A stretch of DNA of 64,000 nucleotides, taken from assembly GCA_963771905.1 (NCBI GenBank), contig CAVYVI010000015.1, positions 282,470 through 346,469 of the forward strand. Direction: 5' to 3'. The notes under the pieces are model-generated. The model was not told the origin of the DNA. It made no database searches and saw nothing but the letters and a program-made list of their open reading frames with translations. Positions within the stretch are counted from its first letter, which is position 1, and every line of letters begins with the position of its first letter. The translations under genes and the position numbers were made by a program. Below, in pieces: positions 16,409 to 25,581 of the stretch. Source of the stretch: Palsa-147 sp963771905. Lineage in GTDB: Bacteria > Acidobacteriota > Terriglobia > Acidiferrales > UBA7541.

Positions 16409-19400
16409 ATGACATCCGTCCGAAAGCTATTGGGCTTGGGTGTTTTCTTTGCCGTTTTCTTTTCATTGTTCACTGCTCTGGCGTTCGCCCAAGGCGGCGC
16501 GACAGGAGCCATCAGCGGCACAGTCCAAGACGCAACCGGAGGTGTGATTGCCAATGCGCACGTCAAAATCATTAACGAGGCCACTAAGGACACAGTTCGC
16601 GAACTGACCAGCGATTCCTCCGGCCTGTTCACGGCCTCTCTCCTTCCCGTAGGTTCCTACACGGTCGAGGTCAGCGCGCCCGGTTTTGCTGCAACCAGGT
16701 TCGGCGGCGTCGAGGTCCGCGTGACTGAGACGACTCGCATGACGGCCGCGATGAAGGTCACCACAGTCCAACAGGAAGTCGAAGTCACCGCGCAAGTTGC
16801 CACGCTCGACACCTCCGCTCCGACAACTGGCGAATCCCTCGGCAGCCAAACGATTTCGGACCTGCCGATGGCTACGCGGAATTTTCAAACCTTGCTGACA
16901 CTCTCGGCCGGAGCCGTATCAAACTTGAACAGCGCCACAGGTTTGGGACGGGGCCAGGTGTTCATGAACGTCAACGGCGGCCGCGAAGACAACAACAATT
17001 ACCTCATTGAAGGCATCACCGCGTCGGACCCGACACTCGGCGAATTGACGAACACGCCCCTGCCGAGCCCCGACGCCATTCAGGAATTCAAAGTCAGCAC
17101 CAGCCTCTACGACGCCACCCAGGGCCGCAACGGCGGCGGCAACATCAATGCAATCTTGAAGAGCGGAACAAGCCGCTATCACTTCGACACCTGGGAATAT
17201 TTTCGCAATACAGTTTTGGACGCCAACGACTTCTTCATCAACGCCGCCGGCGACCAACGGCCGGCTGAAAAGCAGAATATCTTCGGCGCAGACCTGGGCG
17301 GGCCGGTTGACCCCAAAGCCAAATTTGGATTCTTCTACGTGAACTATCAAGGCACCCGGCAGCGCAGTGGCGATTCGCCGGGGACTTTCATCAATGCCGA
17401 AATCCCCGTTCTTCCGACCGCGCGCGACGCGACCACGCTCCAAAATACGTTCTTCACCAACGCCCCCGCGGGCTGTCAATTGCCGGGTGGAGTTGCGGGC
17501 CTCGACCCCGTCGCCCTTGCGATTCTACAAGCGAAAAGCAATCAGTTCGGCGGAGGAGGCGGCGGCTGGCTGTTTCCGACGGTTCCCGGAACGCCCGGAG
17601 TCACTTTCAACGCCGCAAGCGGAACGTGCTCCTATAACACGGGACCCCTCATCCTGAATCAAACCGGAAAGTTTACGGACGATCAATTCACGACGAACTG
17701 GGACCGCGAGTTTCGCGGCGGCAAGGACCGCGTCTCTTTTCGCTTCTTCTGGTCCGATTCGGACATCTATCAGCCGTTCGGAGCGGACAACCTGCAGATT
17801 CAAACCGGCGGCGTCGCCGGCACCAACAATCTGAACTTCCCGCTCGACACTCCTTTGCATGGGCGTTTTGGAAGCATCACGGAAACACATATCTTCACCA
17901 ACGACCTGGTCAACGAGTTTCGCTTCGGGGCCAACATCATCGGCACCGTCTTCAACCAAACTCCGACGCTCACTCCTGCGGACGTCGGCATCAACAATCC
18001 ATCGGGGGCCGCCGACATTTACCGATTTCAGTTCGAGAATTTCCAGTTTGGCTCCTATCCGACTCAACCGCAGACTGATCTATCCGACTCGTTCGCCTTT
18101 ATCGACACGGTGAGTTGGACTCACGGCTCTCACACCTTCCGCTTCGGCGGAGAAGCCGACCGTACGACGCTGCGACGGGACCTGCCGGTGCTTGACAACG
18201 GCCTGCTGTATTTCGTTCCCGGCACATACGGTAACCTCGCGGACTTTCAAAATTTCCTGTTGGGCGCGCCTCTGATTGCCGAGGGCGGCGGCGGAGCGGC
18301 AAATCACGATTACCGGATTCCGGCCTACTCGCTTTTTGCCCAAGACGACTGGCGCGTTACGAAAACACTCACCCTGAATCTCGGCTATCGCGAAGAGCTT
18401 AACGGCGCTCCATTCGACACCCTCTGCCACATCGGAAACACGAACCCCGAGCTTGCGAGCCAGACGGGCGTCGGGTTTATCTATCCATCTTGCGTGAGCA
18501 AATTCAACATTCCCGGATTCAGCGGAACTCTGCAGAAAACCGGACTCGACAACAACTTCGCGTCCGTTTGGGAGCCACGCATCGGCTTCGCTTATGATCT
18601 CTTCGGGCACCACACAACGTCGATTCGTGGCGGCTATGGAATCTACAGCGTCCGGGAAGACTTGGGCGCGGTTGACAACCTGTCGTTCTCGATACCGTTC
18701 TACCCCGTATCTGTGGGCTTCGGAGTTCCCGCAGGCGGCCTCGCGAATTTGTTTACCGGCTCGGTTCCCGGAGTTGCTGGAGTTCCTCCGCTGGGAACGC
18801 TCAGCAGCGCTTTTGTGCCCACTCCCTCGATCCTTCAGGGATTTGTGCTAAACGGGACGAACATACCGACGACGGACACAACACAAACCCCCGTGTTCTC
18901 CGGAAATGCGATCAACTTCATCGGCCTCGAGGTCCCATTACACTGGATCTCTCCGACCACGCAGCAATGGAACTTGACGGTGCAGCGCGAACTCGGATCG
19001 AATTGGTTCGTCGAAGCCGCTTACGTCGGGACGAAAGGCACGCACCTCCGTGTTACGTACGATCCCGAACAGGCGCAACTCCTGGGGCAGCCCGGTTTTC
19101 CGAGCAGCCTCACCGTGACGGCTCAGAACGGAACCCAGTACGTGATCACGCAGAACACCGCCGCGAACAACGAAGCGCGAGCCATGAACCCGGGCCTAGA
19201 TCCGGCGGCGTTCGAAGCGTTCTCGCCGATTTCGGACTCTCATTTCAATGCTCTGGAACTAACTGTCGCCCATCACTTTGCCAAGGGCCTCTATTTCCAG
19301 AGCGCCTACACGTATTCCGATTCGATTGACGACGTCTCGACGGCCAGCGTGGCGTTCCTGACTCGCGTCAACAATCAAAATGACCCGCGCGATTCTCGCG

Positions 19401-19990
19401 GCCTCTCCGATTTCGACCACCGCCACCGTTCCGTCACCAGCTTCGTTTACAACTTGCCGTTCTATGCACATGCCAGCGGGTTTGCCGGCGCGGCGTTGGG
19501 TGGCTGGGAAGTGAGCGGCGTCCTGACGCTGCAATCTGGTGCGCCCTTCACGGTTTACGATGGCTCAGGCGGAACAGCCGCGAACCTAGCCAGCAGTCCA
19601 GCGGTCACGGCCGATTTTGCGCCCGGGTTCAGTTGCGCAAACTCGGCGACACACGGCAGCACGAATCAGCGCCTTACCAATTGGCTAAATCCTGCTGCGT
19701 TTACGCCCGCACCTGTTGTGGGCCCCGACGGCTCGACAGGATACGGAGACACGCCTCGCAACTGCTTCATCGGCCCGTATCAGGGGAATATGGACTTCAC
19801 CATCGGCAAATCATTCGCCCTTGGCGAACACCAGAGTCTTCGATTCCGGACCGACTTTTTCAATTTGACGAATCATCCATCTTTCGCGATTACTTCGCAG
19901 AACAACGTTGAGAGCTCATCGTTCACCCAGATCACTTCGACGGTCGGCAATCCGCGCGTAATTCAGTTCTCGTTGAAGTATTCGTTCTGA
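16409..19990 (+). CDS. Oar-like TonB-dependent receptor, large
   Basis: Outer-membrane receptor of about 1193 residues. Signal peptide (about 1-28, ending ALAFAQG), a carboxypeptidase-regulatory-like domain with GAISGTVQDATGGVIANAHV (about 30-115), a plug (about 120-250, with NVNGGREDNNNYLIEGI) and a very large barrel ending IQFSLKYSF. This architecture is the Oar-like family expanded in acidobacteria and linked to uptake of large or polymeric substrates and to protease or glycan use. An in-frame GTG lies six codons earlier (16391), but the ATG at 16409 has GGGGGA four bases upstream and gives a normal signal peptide. Confidence 0.93.
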   Translation: MTSVRKLLGLGVFFAVFFSLFTALAFAQGGATGAISGTVQDATGGVIANAHVKIINEATKDTVRELTSDSSGLFTASLLPVGSYTVEVSAPGFAATRFGGVEVRVTETTRMTAAMKVTTVQQEVEVTAQVATLDTSAPTTGESLGSQTISDLPMATRNFQTLLTLSAGAVSNLNSATGLGRGQVFMNVNGGREDNNNYLIEGITASDPTLGELTNTPLPSPDAIQEFKVSTSLYDATQGRNGGGNINAILKSGTSRYHFDTWEYFRNTVLDANDFFINAAGDQRPAEKQNIFGADLGGPVDPKAKFGFFYVNYQGTRQRSGDSPGTFINAEIPVLPTARDATTLQNTFFTNAPAGCQLPGGVAGLDPVALAILQAKSNQFGGGGGGWLFPTVPGTPGVTFNAASGTCSYNTGPLILNQTGKFTDDQFTTNWDREFRGGKDRVSFRFFWSDSDIYQPFGADNLQIQTGGVAGTNNLNFPLDTPLHGRFGSITETHIFTNDLVNEFRFGANIIGTVFNQTPTLTPADVGINNPSGAADIYRFQFENFQFGSYPTQPQTDLSDSFAFIDTVSWTHGSHTFRFGGEADRTTLRRDLPVLDNGLLYFVPGTYGNLADFQNFLLGAPLIAEGGGGAANHDYRIPAYSLFAQDDWRVTKTLTLNLGYREELNGAPFDTLCHIGNTNPELASQTGVGFIYPSCVSKFNIPGFSGTLQKTGLDNNFASVWEPRIGFAYDLFGHHTTSIRGGYGIYSVREDLGAVDNLSFSIPFYPVSVGFGVPAGGLANLFTGSVPGVAGVPPLGTLSSAFVPTPSILQGFVLNGTNIPTTDTTQTPVFSGNAINFIGLEVPLHWISPTTQQWNLTVQRELGSNWFVEAAYVGTKGTHLRVTYDPEQAQLLGQPGFPSSLTVTAQNGTQYVITQNTAANNEARAMNPGLDPAAFEAFSPISDSHFNALELTVAHHFAKGLYFQSAYTYSDSIDDVSTASVAFLTRVNNQNDPRDSRGLSDFDHRHRSVTSFVYNLPFYAHASGFAGAALGGWEVSGVLTLQSGAPFTVYDGSGGTAANLASSPAVTADFAPGFSCANSATHGSTNQRLTNWLNPAAFTPAPVVGPDGSTGYGDTPRNCFIGPYQGNMDFTIGKSFALGEHQSLRFRTDFFNLTNHPSFAITSQNNVESSSFTQITSTVGNPRVIQFSLKYSF

Positions 19991-20008
19991 CGAGGATAAG
20001 CCCGCAGA

Positions 20009-20035
20009 GCGGGCGCTCGACCCATGAGCGCCCGC
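20009..20035. terminator. Strong stem-loop between convergent TonB receptor and GNAT genes
   Basis: Perfect 10-bp stem GCGGGCGCTC/GAGCGCCCGC with a 7-base loop, 20 bases after the receptor stop and 14 bases before the end of the convergent acetyltransferase gene. The T tract is poor, so this may be a bidirectional but imperfect terminator. Confidence 0.55.
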
Positions 20036-20048
20036 CCGGCAAAATCTC

Positions 20049-20531
20049 TCACAGCAGCCGGTACATCACGTAAGCGTCCACGAAGCCTCGCGCCGGGTGC
20101 TGAAATGCGTCCGGCACGCGCCCCACGATCCCAAACCCGCAGCTTTGCCACAGCCGAACCGCGCGCTCGTTGGCGCTCACGACAAAATTGAATTGCATTG
20201 CGCGAAAGCCGCGTGCTTTCGCCTGCGCGAGCGAATGCAGGCACATCGCCCGGCCAACGCCGCGGCCATACGCGGCCGGCGCAGTCATGTAGCCGCAATT
20301 CGCAACATGCGCGCCTCCTCCCTGCTCATTCGCCCTCATGTAATAGCTGCCCGCGACGTTGCCGTTTTCTTCCGCGACGAACACGTCGTGACCGGGCGCG
20401 AACCACTCCGCCAGCGCATCTTCGCGCTTCATGTCGCGGGGCAAGGGATACGTCTCGCCGGCGCGAATCGTCGGCTCCAGAATTTGCCAAATGGCGTCGG
20501 CATCGGCGCCAATGGCCGGACGGATCACCAT
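20049..20531 (-). CDS. GNAT family N-acetyltransferase
   Basis: Acetyl-CoA-dependent acetyltransferase of 160 residues. The start MVIRPAIGADADAIWQIL is the usual GNAT first strand and helix; the acetyl-CoA loop is AAYGRGVGRAMCLHSLAQAK (about 88-107), followed by the FNFVVSANERAVRLWQSCGF motif. An open frame runs 17 codons further upstream, but GGAGG followed by GGAGGA precedes this ATG. The overall pattern resembles phosphinothricin/amino-acid acetyltransferase-like GNATs; the substrate is unknown. Confidence 0.9.
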   Translation of the reverse strand: MVIRPAIGADADAIWQILEPTIRAGETYPLPRDMKREDALAEWFAPGHDVFVAEENGNVAGSYYMRANEQGGGAHVANCGYMTAPAAYGRGVGRAMCLHSLAQAKARGFRAMQFNFVVSANERAVRLWQSCGFGIVGRVPDAFQHPARGFVDAYVMYRLL

Positions 20532-20680
20532 TCCTCCACCTCCGCGAGAACGAAACGCAGCGCTCTCAATTCCGATGCTCAAATCATCTCGTTAGTTTCT
20601 CATTTCCCTGTATGCCGCTGTCGAGTACGATTGCACGTCTCATGCAAGCTGCATCTTCCGCATGATATGCACTCTTCACC

Positions 20681-21853
20681 ATGAGGTCTGTCATGACTGT
20701 GGAACGCCTTCGACACGTGGTTGCCATCGGAGTCGACGAAGCTGGACGCATTGCAGACAGCGCCGCAACCGACCTCTTGCGCCTTGAAAATATGGACACC
20801 GATTTGCGCCCTCCTCAATCCGCGCTCGCGGTTTCGCGGCAGGAAGTCGATTCGGATGCCGCGAACAGCTACCTGCCTTTTTTTGGCTCGAATGAAATGC
20901 GCGCGGCCGCCGCACAGCTCGTTTCCGCTCGCAGCGGCGTAAATTATGACTGGCAGCGTCAATGCCTCATCACCGCGGGTGGCTGCAACGGAATTCTAAA
21001 CACTCTTCTGGCCGTCCTGAATCCCGGCGATGAAGTCATCATGACCGATCCCATTTACGTCGGCCTCATCAATCGCGTGCGCATCGCGGGCGGCGTCCCG
21101 GTCTTCGTTCCCTTGCATCCCACATCCTCGGGCTGGCGCCTCGATCTCGATGCTCTCAGAAAATCCGTCACCCCGCGCACCCGAGCCTTTCTGATCGTAA
21201 GCCCGTCGATGCCCTCCGGCGCGGTCCTGAACCGCGCCGAGTGGACCGCCGTGGCGGAGGCCTGCATCGCCGCGAAAGCCTGGCTGATCAACGACGCGGC
21301 CATGGAAACAATCCTTTTTGACAGCGCCGAATACATTCATCCCGCGTCTCTGCATGGAATGGCAGAGCGTACTATCACGGTCGGCACCGCATCGAAAGAG
21401 CAGCGCATGATCGGCTGGCGCGTCGGCTGGGTCGTTGGCCCGCCGGAAATCGTGCACGACATCGGCCTCGTCACAATTTCAAATGTGGTGTGCCACGTCG
21501 GAATTGCTCAGCGCGCGGCGGCCGTGGCGCTCCGCGATGATGACAATTCCCTGCCCGCCGCGATCGCTACCTGGCAGTCGCGCCGCGATTGCATTCGCGA
21601 GGAACTTGCCTCGATGCCGCTCCTCCCCTGCGCCGGCGGATGGTCGATTCTCCTCGATGTCCACGATTGGGGATTGCGCAGCCAGGAAGCCAGCACGCGC
21701 CTGATGACCATCGGCCAGATCGCCGCCACGCCGATGAACAATTGGGGCACCGTCCGCAGCGATCGCTACGTCCGCTTCGTCTTCGCAAACGAGCCGGTCG
21801 AGCGCCTGCGCGGCCTCCGCCGCCGCGTCGAACAAGCGCTAGCGAGCCGTTGA
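20681..21853 (+). CDS. PLP-dependent aminotransferase, class I/II fold
   Basis: Fold-type I aminotransferase of 390 residues. It shows the tyrosine-type entry TDPIYVGLINRV, SPSMPSGAVLN in place of the usual NPxNPTG, the PLP-binding Asp in LINDAAME and the Schiff-base lysine in GTASKEQRMIGWRVGW. The C-terminal Arg region is RSDRYVRFVFAN. The altered NPSMPSG loop suggests a specificity different from aspartate aminotransferase. ATG at 20681 is the longest start; the ATG at 20693, with AGGT five bases upstream, is equally possible. Its stop overlaps the start of the next small gene by four bases. Confidence 0.87.
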   Translation: MRSVMTVERLRHVVAIGVDEAGRIADSAATDLLRLENMDTDLRPPQSALAVSRQEVDSDAANSYLPFFGSNEMRAAAAQLVSARSGVNYDWQRQCLITAGGCNGILNTLLAVLNPGDEVIMTDPIYVGLINRVRIAGGVPVFVPLHPTSSGWRLDLDALRKSVTPRTRAFLIVSPSMPSGAVLNRAEWTAVAEACIAAKAWLINDAAMETILFDSAEYIHPASLHGMAERTITVGTASKEQRMIGWRVGWVVGPPEIVHDIGLVTISNVVCHVGIAQRAAAVALRDDDNSLPAAIATWQSRRDCIREELASMPLLPCAGGWSILLDVHDWGLRSQEASTRLMTIGQIAATPMNNWGTVRSDRYVRFVFANEPVERLRGLRRRVEQALASR

Positions 21854-22206
21854 TCCTTGAATTGAAATCCGCCGCACCAGACAAACTCAAGGTCTCGCCG
21901 CCACTTCTTCTGCCGACCGCCGCCGGCCGCGAAGTGCTCGCCGAACTCGGCGATTTCCGGGAGTTTCTCTCGCGGGCCGACGCCGACCGTCTGAATCGCG
22001 AGAACAAGCCCGGCCTGACGCCGCAGACTCTCGAAGTCTACAGCGCCTATGCGTTGGCTCTCGAAGTCGAACGCACGTGGGGAGAAGAATTCACGGAGGG
22101 ACTCATCGAACTTCTCCAGTACGAGCAGGCTTACGACCGCTGGCTACTCGGTTCGCCTGACGCCAGCCGTGGTCAAATCGAATTGAAGATCGATCCCAGG
22201 AAATGA
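21850..22206 (+). CDS. Small hypothetical protein resembling the C-terminus of DUF2207/YciQ-like membrane proteins
   Basis: A 118-residue product starting at TTG that overlaps the aminotransferase stop as TTGA, so it is probably read by re-initiation. The middle segment GDFREFLSRADADRLNRENK...LEVYSAYALALEVERTWGEEF matches the pattern of the soluble C-terminal part of DUF2207 proteins, where a GFREFL...DRL motif is followed by a conserved LPYAIALGVE..W segment. It lacks the membrane helices of that family, so it is either a stand-alone domain or the remnant of a larger gene. The function is unknown. Confidence 0.55.
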   Translation: MILELKSAAPDKLKVSPPLLLPTAAGREVLAELGDFREFLSRADADRLNRENKPGLTPQTLEVYSAYALALEVERTWGEEFTEGLIELLQYEQAYDRWLLGSPDASRGQIELKIDPRK

Positions 22207-22360
22207 GCCTCGCTTAATTCGCGCCCGGAGTAAATTCACAGCCTCCGTCGAAGCTTTTCCGGTTGCCTTGTTCTCGAACCTCATCCGATGCCCCGCTTCA
22301 CTTTTTTCACGAACGAGATTCGGCGCAATCAAAAGTCGACGCGGGACTCCTTAAATCAGA

Positions 22361-25300
22361 TCACTGCAGCTTCGCGTACTCGGCCTTGGCTTCCTTTAGG
22401 ATGGGAATGTCGGGATCGGCGTCTTTCCAGAGCGTGAGGAAATCTTTGTAGGCGGCGAGTGCCCGGACGCGGGCGGCATCGGCGTCCGCCCCCTGCGACG
22501 TTCTCGATTGCAAGGCGTTGGCGCGAGCCACTCCCAGATGCGCCAACGCTCCCGTCCAGCAGTTCCAGACGATGCCATTGTGGTCCAATATCTTCTGAAA
22601 CTCGGCAGCGGCAGCACTGCCTTGTCCGGCGGCCAAGTAAGCGTCTCCGCGTACATACGTCGGATAGAGGCAGGAGACATTGATGACATACGTAATGGAC
22701 GCCAACTCGATCGGAGAAGCACCTTGCTGGGCATTCACGGCAGAGACAGGGCTCTTTCTATCCAGCGCCAATTGCGCCTGAATCGCGGGCAGCCAAAGCG
22801 ACTGCATCTGGGTGTCCAGCGGAAAGCGTTTTCCTAAGTCTTGGGCCAAGGATTCGGCCCGCGCCGTATCGCCAGCCATCGCAAACGCAAGCGCGGCTTC
22901 GCTCTCGACACCCTGACTCGCGGGAGCAAGCTTCAAAGCCTCTGCCGCTGACTGCCGGGATTCTGTGGCGTTGCCATAGGCGGCTTTTTGCAGAGCAGCA
23001 TTCGCCAGATACATTGCTCCACCTTCCTTGTCGTCCACCTGGATGGCCGAGTCCACCGCCCGCTTGGTAAGTTCCTGCGCCTTTCTCAGATGGCCTCCAT
23101 AGGCTTCGGTGTCGGAGGCGAGCGCCAGTCCCCAGTTCTCGTAATCGGGCTTGCTCGCAAGCCACTGCTGCTGTTCCGCCATCGCCGTGGAGTCCTCTCC
23201 AAGAAAAGCAAGAGCGTAGAGAGCATTGTGGAATATCGCATTATCCTGTTTTCGTGCCTGCGCCTCGTGAATGACCTGCCGCACCTCGTCGAAGCGCTGC
23301 AAGGCGAGAGCCCAGTTGGCGACATTGGCATAAAAATACACCTGATCCGGTGCAAGGCGCAGGCCTTGCCTCGTGATCTCTAAAGCTTTCTCATATTGCC
23401 CCTGTGTGGAGAACACCAGACCCAACCTGTTGTAAGCTAACGATTCTCGCGGGTAACTCTCAATCTCCTCCTCATATGTCTGAGCCGCTTTGTCCAGTTC
23501 CCCGGTCACGTTCCGGTAGTAGTCAGCAGTGATCAGCAGCTTTTCGCGCTCGCTGGCATGTTCCCGTAACTGGAAGGCCTTGGCGAAGTACTCGCTGGCT
23601 CGGCCTCGCTCGGCGAGACTGGCGTAGTCGGTGCCGACTGCGCTGTAACCCATGGCAAAATTCGGATCCAGCTCGATGGCACGTTGATCGTGAAGCAGGG
23701 CTGCGGCGGAGCCTTTCTCGCTATACGCCTTTCGGCCAAGGCTGTACGCTTTCAAAGCTTCGAGCGAGGACGTGGTCGCCTGTGCCAACGGAACATCTAA
23801 TTTCTGCACCGTAGCCAGCGACTCGCCCAGTTCGCCGCGCAGCTTCGATGCCGCCTCGCCCAGCGCATCCAGCACCTTCTCCTTGGACGCCGCCGTCACC
23901 TGTTCCTCGGCCAGCGTGTCCCCGCTCCGGCAATTCACCGCCTTCAATGCCAGCACGTATTCGTTGCCCAGACTGTCAATCGAACCGGCGATGTAAGCCT
24001 TGCTGCCCGCCCGCTGGCAAAGTTCGCGGGCTGCCTCGGGCGTGAGTTTCGTGCTGGCCGGACGCGTCATCTGCTGCAAGGTCTTCGCCACTTCGCTGTC
24101 GGAGAGCACATTCAGGAAAGGCGATTGCCGCAGAGAGACGTTGAGCGCTGTCTTCAGCGTGTCATCGAATACCGCGTCGCCCGTCTTGTTGTCGAAATCA
24201 GCGAGCACGATGGTGTCCTGTTCGGTCAGCGTCGCTGCTCGCCGCGAACGGAAATAATGAACTCCAGCGAGAACCGCGGCAGCCACAATCACAACCACAG
24301 CCGCGGGAATGAGAATCTTCCAGAGGTTTTTCCTGCCGGCGGCACGGAACTTCCGCAACTTTCACCGCAGACGATGAACCGGCAGCCGCAACAGAACCCG
24401 ATGACGGAGTGGGTTGCGGGACGGCACGTTGACTTCCCGTATCCTGTGCCGCTGTCACCGCTGCCATTGTCCCCGAACTCGCCGATGCGCCGTGCCGCGA
24501 TTCCGTTTCCCGCTTCAGCCGCTTCAGATCGGCCCGCATGTCGGCCGCGTGCTGATAGCGCGTCTCGCGATCTTTCTCGAGAGCCTTATTGATGATGTCT
24601 TCCAGCTTGGGAGAAATATCCGGATTCAGACGTATCGCGGGAACCGGATCGCCATCCAGAATTTCGCGGAAGATGACGCCCGAGCTTTCTCCACGAAACG
24701 GCAACGTCCCCGTCGCCATCTCGTAGAGAACTGCACCGAAAGAAAACAAATCTGTCCGTGAATCCAGCTCCCTCGCTCGCACCTGCTCCGGAGACATGTA
24801 GGCGACGGTCCCGACGGTAGCTTCCCGGACTCGTCAGGTGCTCAGGGCTGACCCCCTCTCCCGCATTCGTCGCCGCGGTCAGGTTCGAGATCATCGCCTC
24901 GCTCTTCGCCGCCAGCTTCGCCAATCCAAAATCCAAAATCTTCGCGTGGTCGCGCTCGGTCACAAAGATGTTGGCGGGCTTGATATCGCGGTGAACGATT
25001 CCTTTCGAGTGTGCCGCATCCAACGCATCCGCAATCTCGATCGCCAAACCGAGCAGCACGTCCGTGTCCATCGGCTTCCCACCGATGCGATGTTTCAGCG
25101 TCGAGCCTTCCAGAAACTCCATGGCGATGAACGCCTGGCCCGGCTGATCGTCAATTTCGTAGATCGTGCAGATGTTGGGATGGTTCAGCGCGGACGCGGC
25201 CTGCGCTTCACGCTGAAATCGCGCGAGCGACTGGGAATCGCCTGCAACTTCAACCGGCAAAAACTTCAGGGCCACAAAGCGGTGGAGTTTTATATCCTCC

Positions 25301-25404
25301 GCTTTATAAACCACGCCCATTCCGCCACCGCCAAGTTTCTCGACGATGCGGTAATGCGAAATAGTTCGGCCGATCAGCGGGTCGTTAGCTGTCACGTGCC
25401 GCAC
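22361..25404 (-). pseudogene. Ser/Thr protein kinase with TPR sensor region, disrupted by two frameshifts
   Basis: Tandem paralogue of the intact gene at 25582-28554. The N-terminal kinase (GTG at 25404; GGGGMGVVYKAED, HRDIKPANIF, LDFGLAKL) runs in frame to about 24830. There an extra base (TT at 24822-24823) moves the frame; the missing TVGTVAYMSPEQ continues in the second frame to about 24350. A second extra base near 24344 moves it to a third frame, which carries the transmembrane helix (LIPAAVVVIVAAAVLAGV) and about 640 residues of TPR-containing region to the stop at 22361. Both shifts are +1 and do not cancel. A separate 665-residue C-terminal product could still be made from TTG at 24358. 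Real decay or sequence error cannot be told apart here. Confidence 0.8.
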
Positions 25405-25581
25405 ATCTTAGGTCGCACCAACGATCAAGTCAACGCCGTCAAACTTCTCGCAATTTTATTCCTGAAGTACGCACGAGCGGCACCGCCGCCAGTTTTCGGT
25501 TGCCCATCCCGGCATACGATGGATTTTTCATCTACGAGATCTGTTCGAATCAACATACAACGCGGGATTCCGGAAGTCAGC

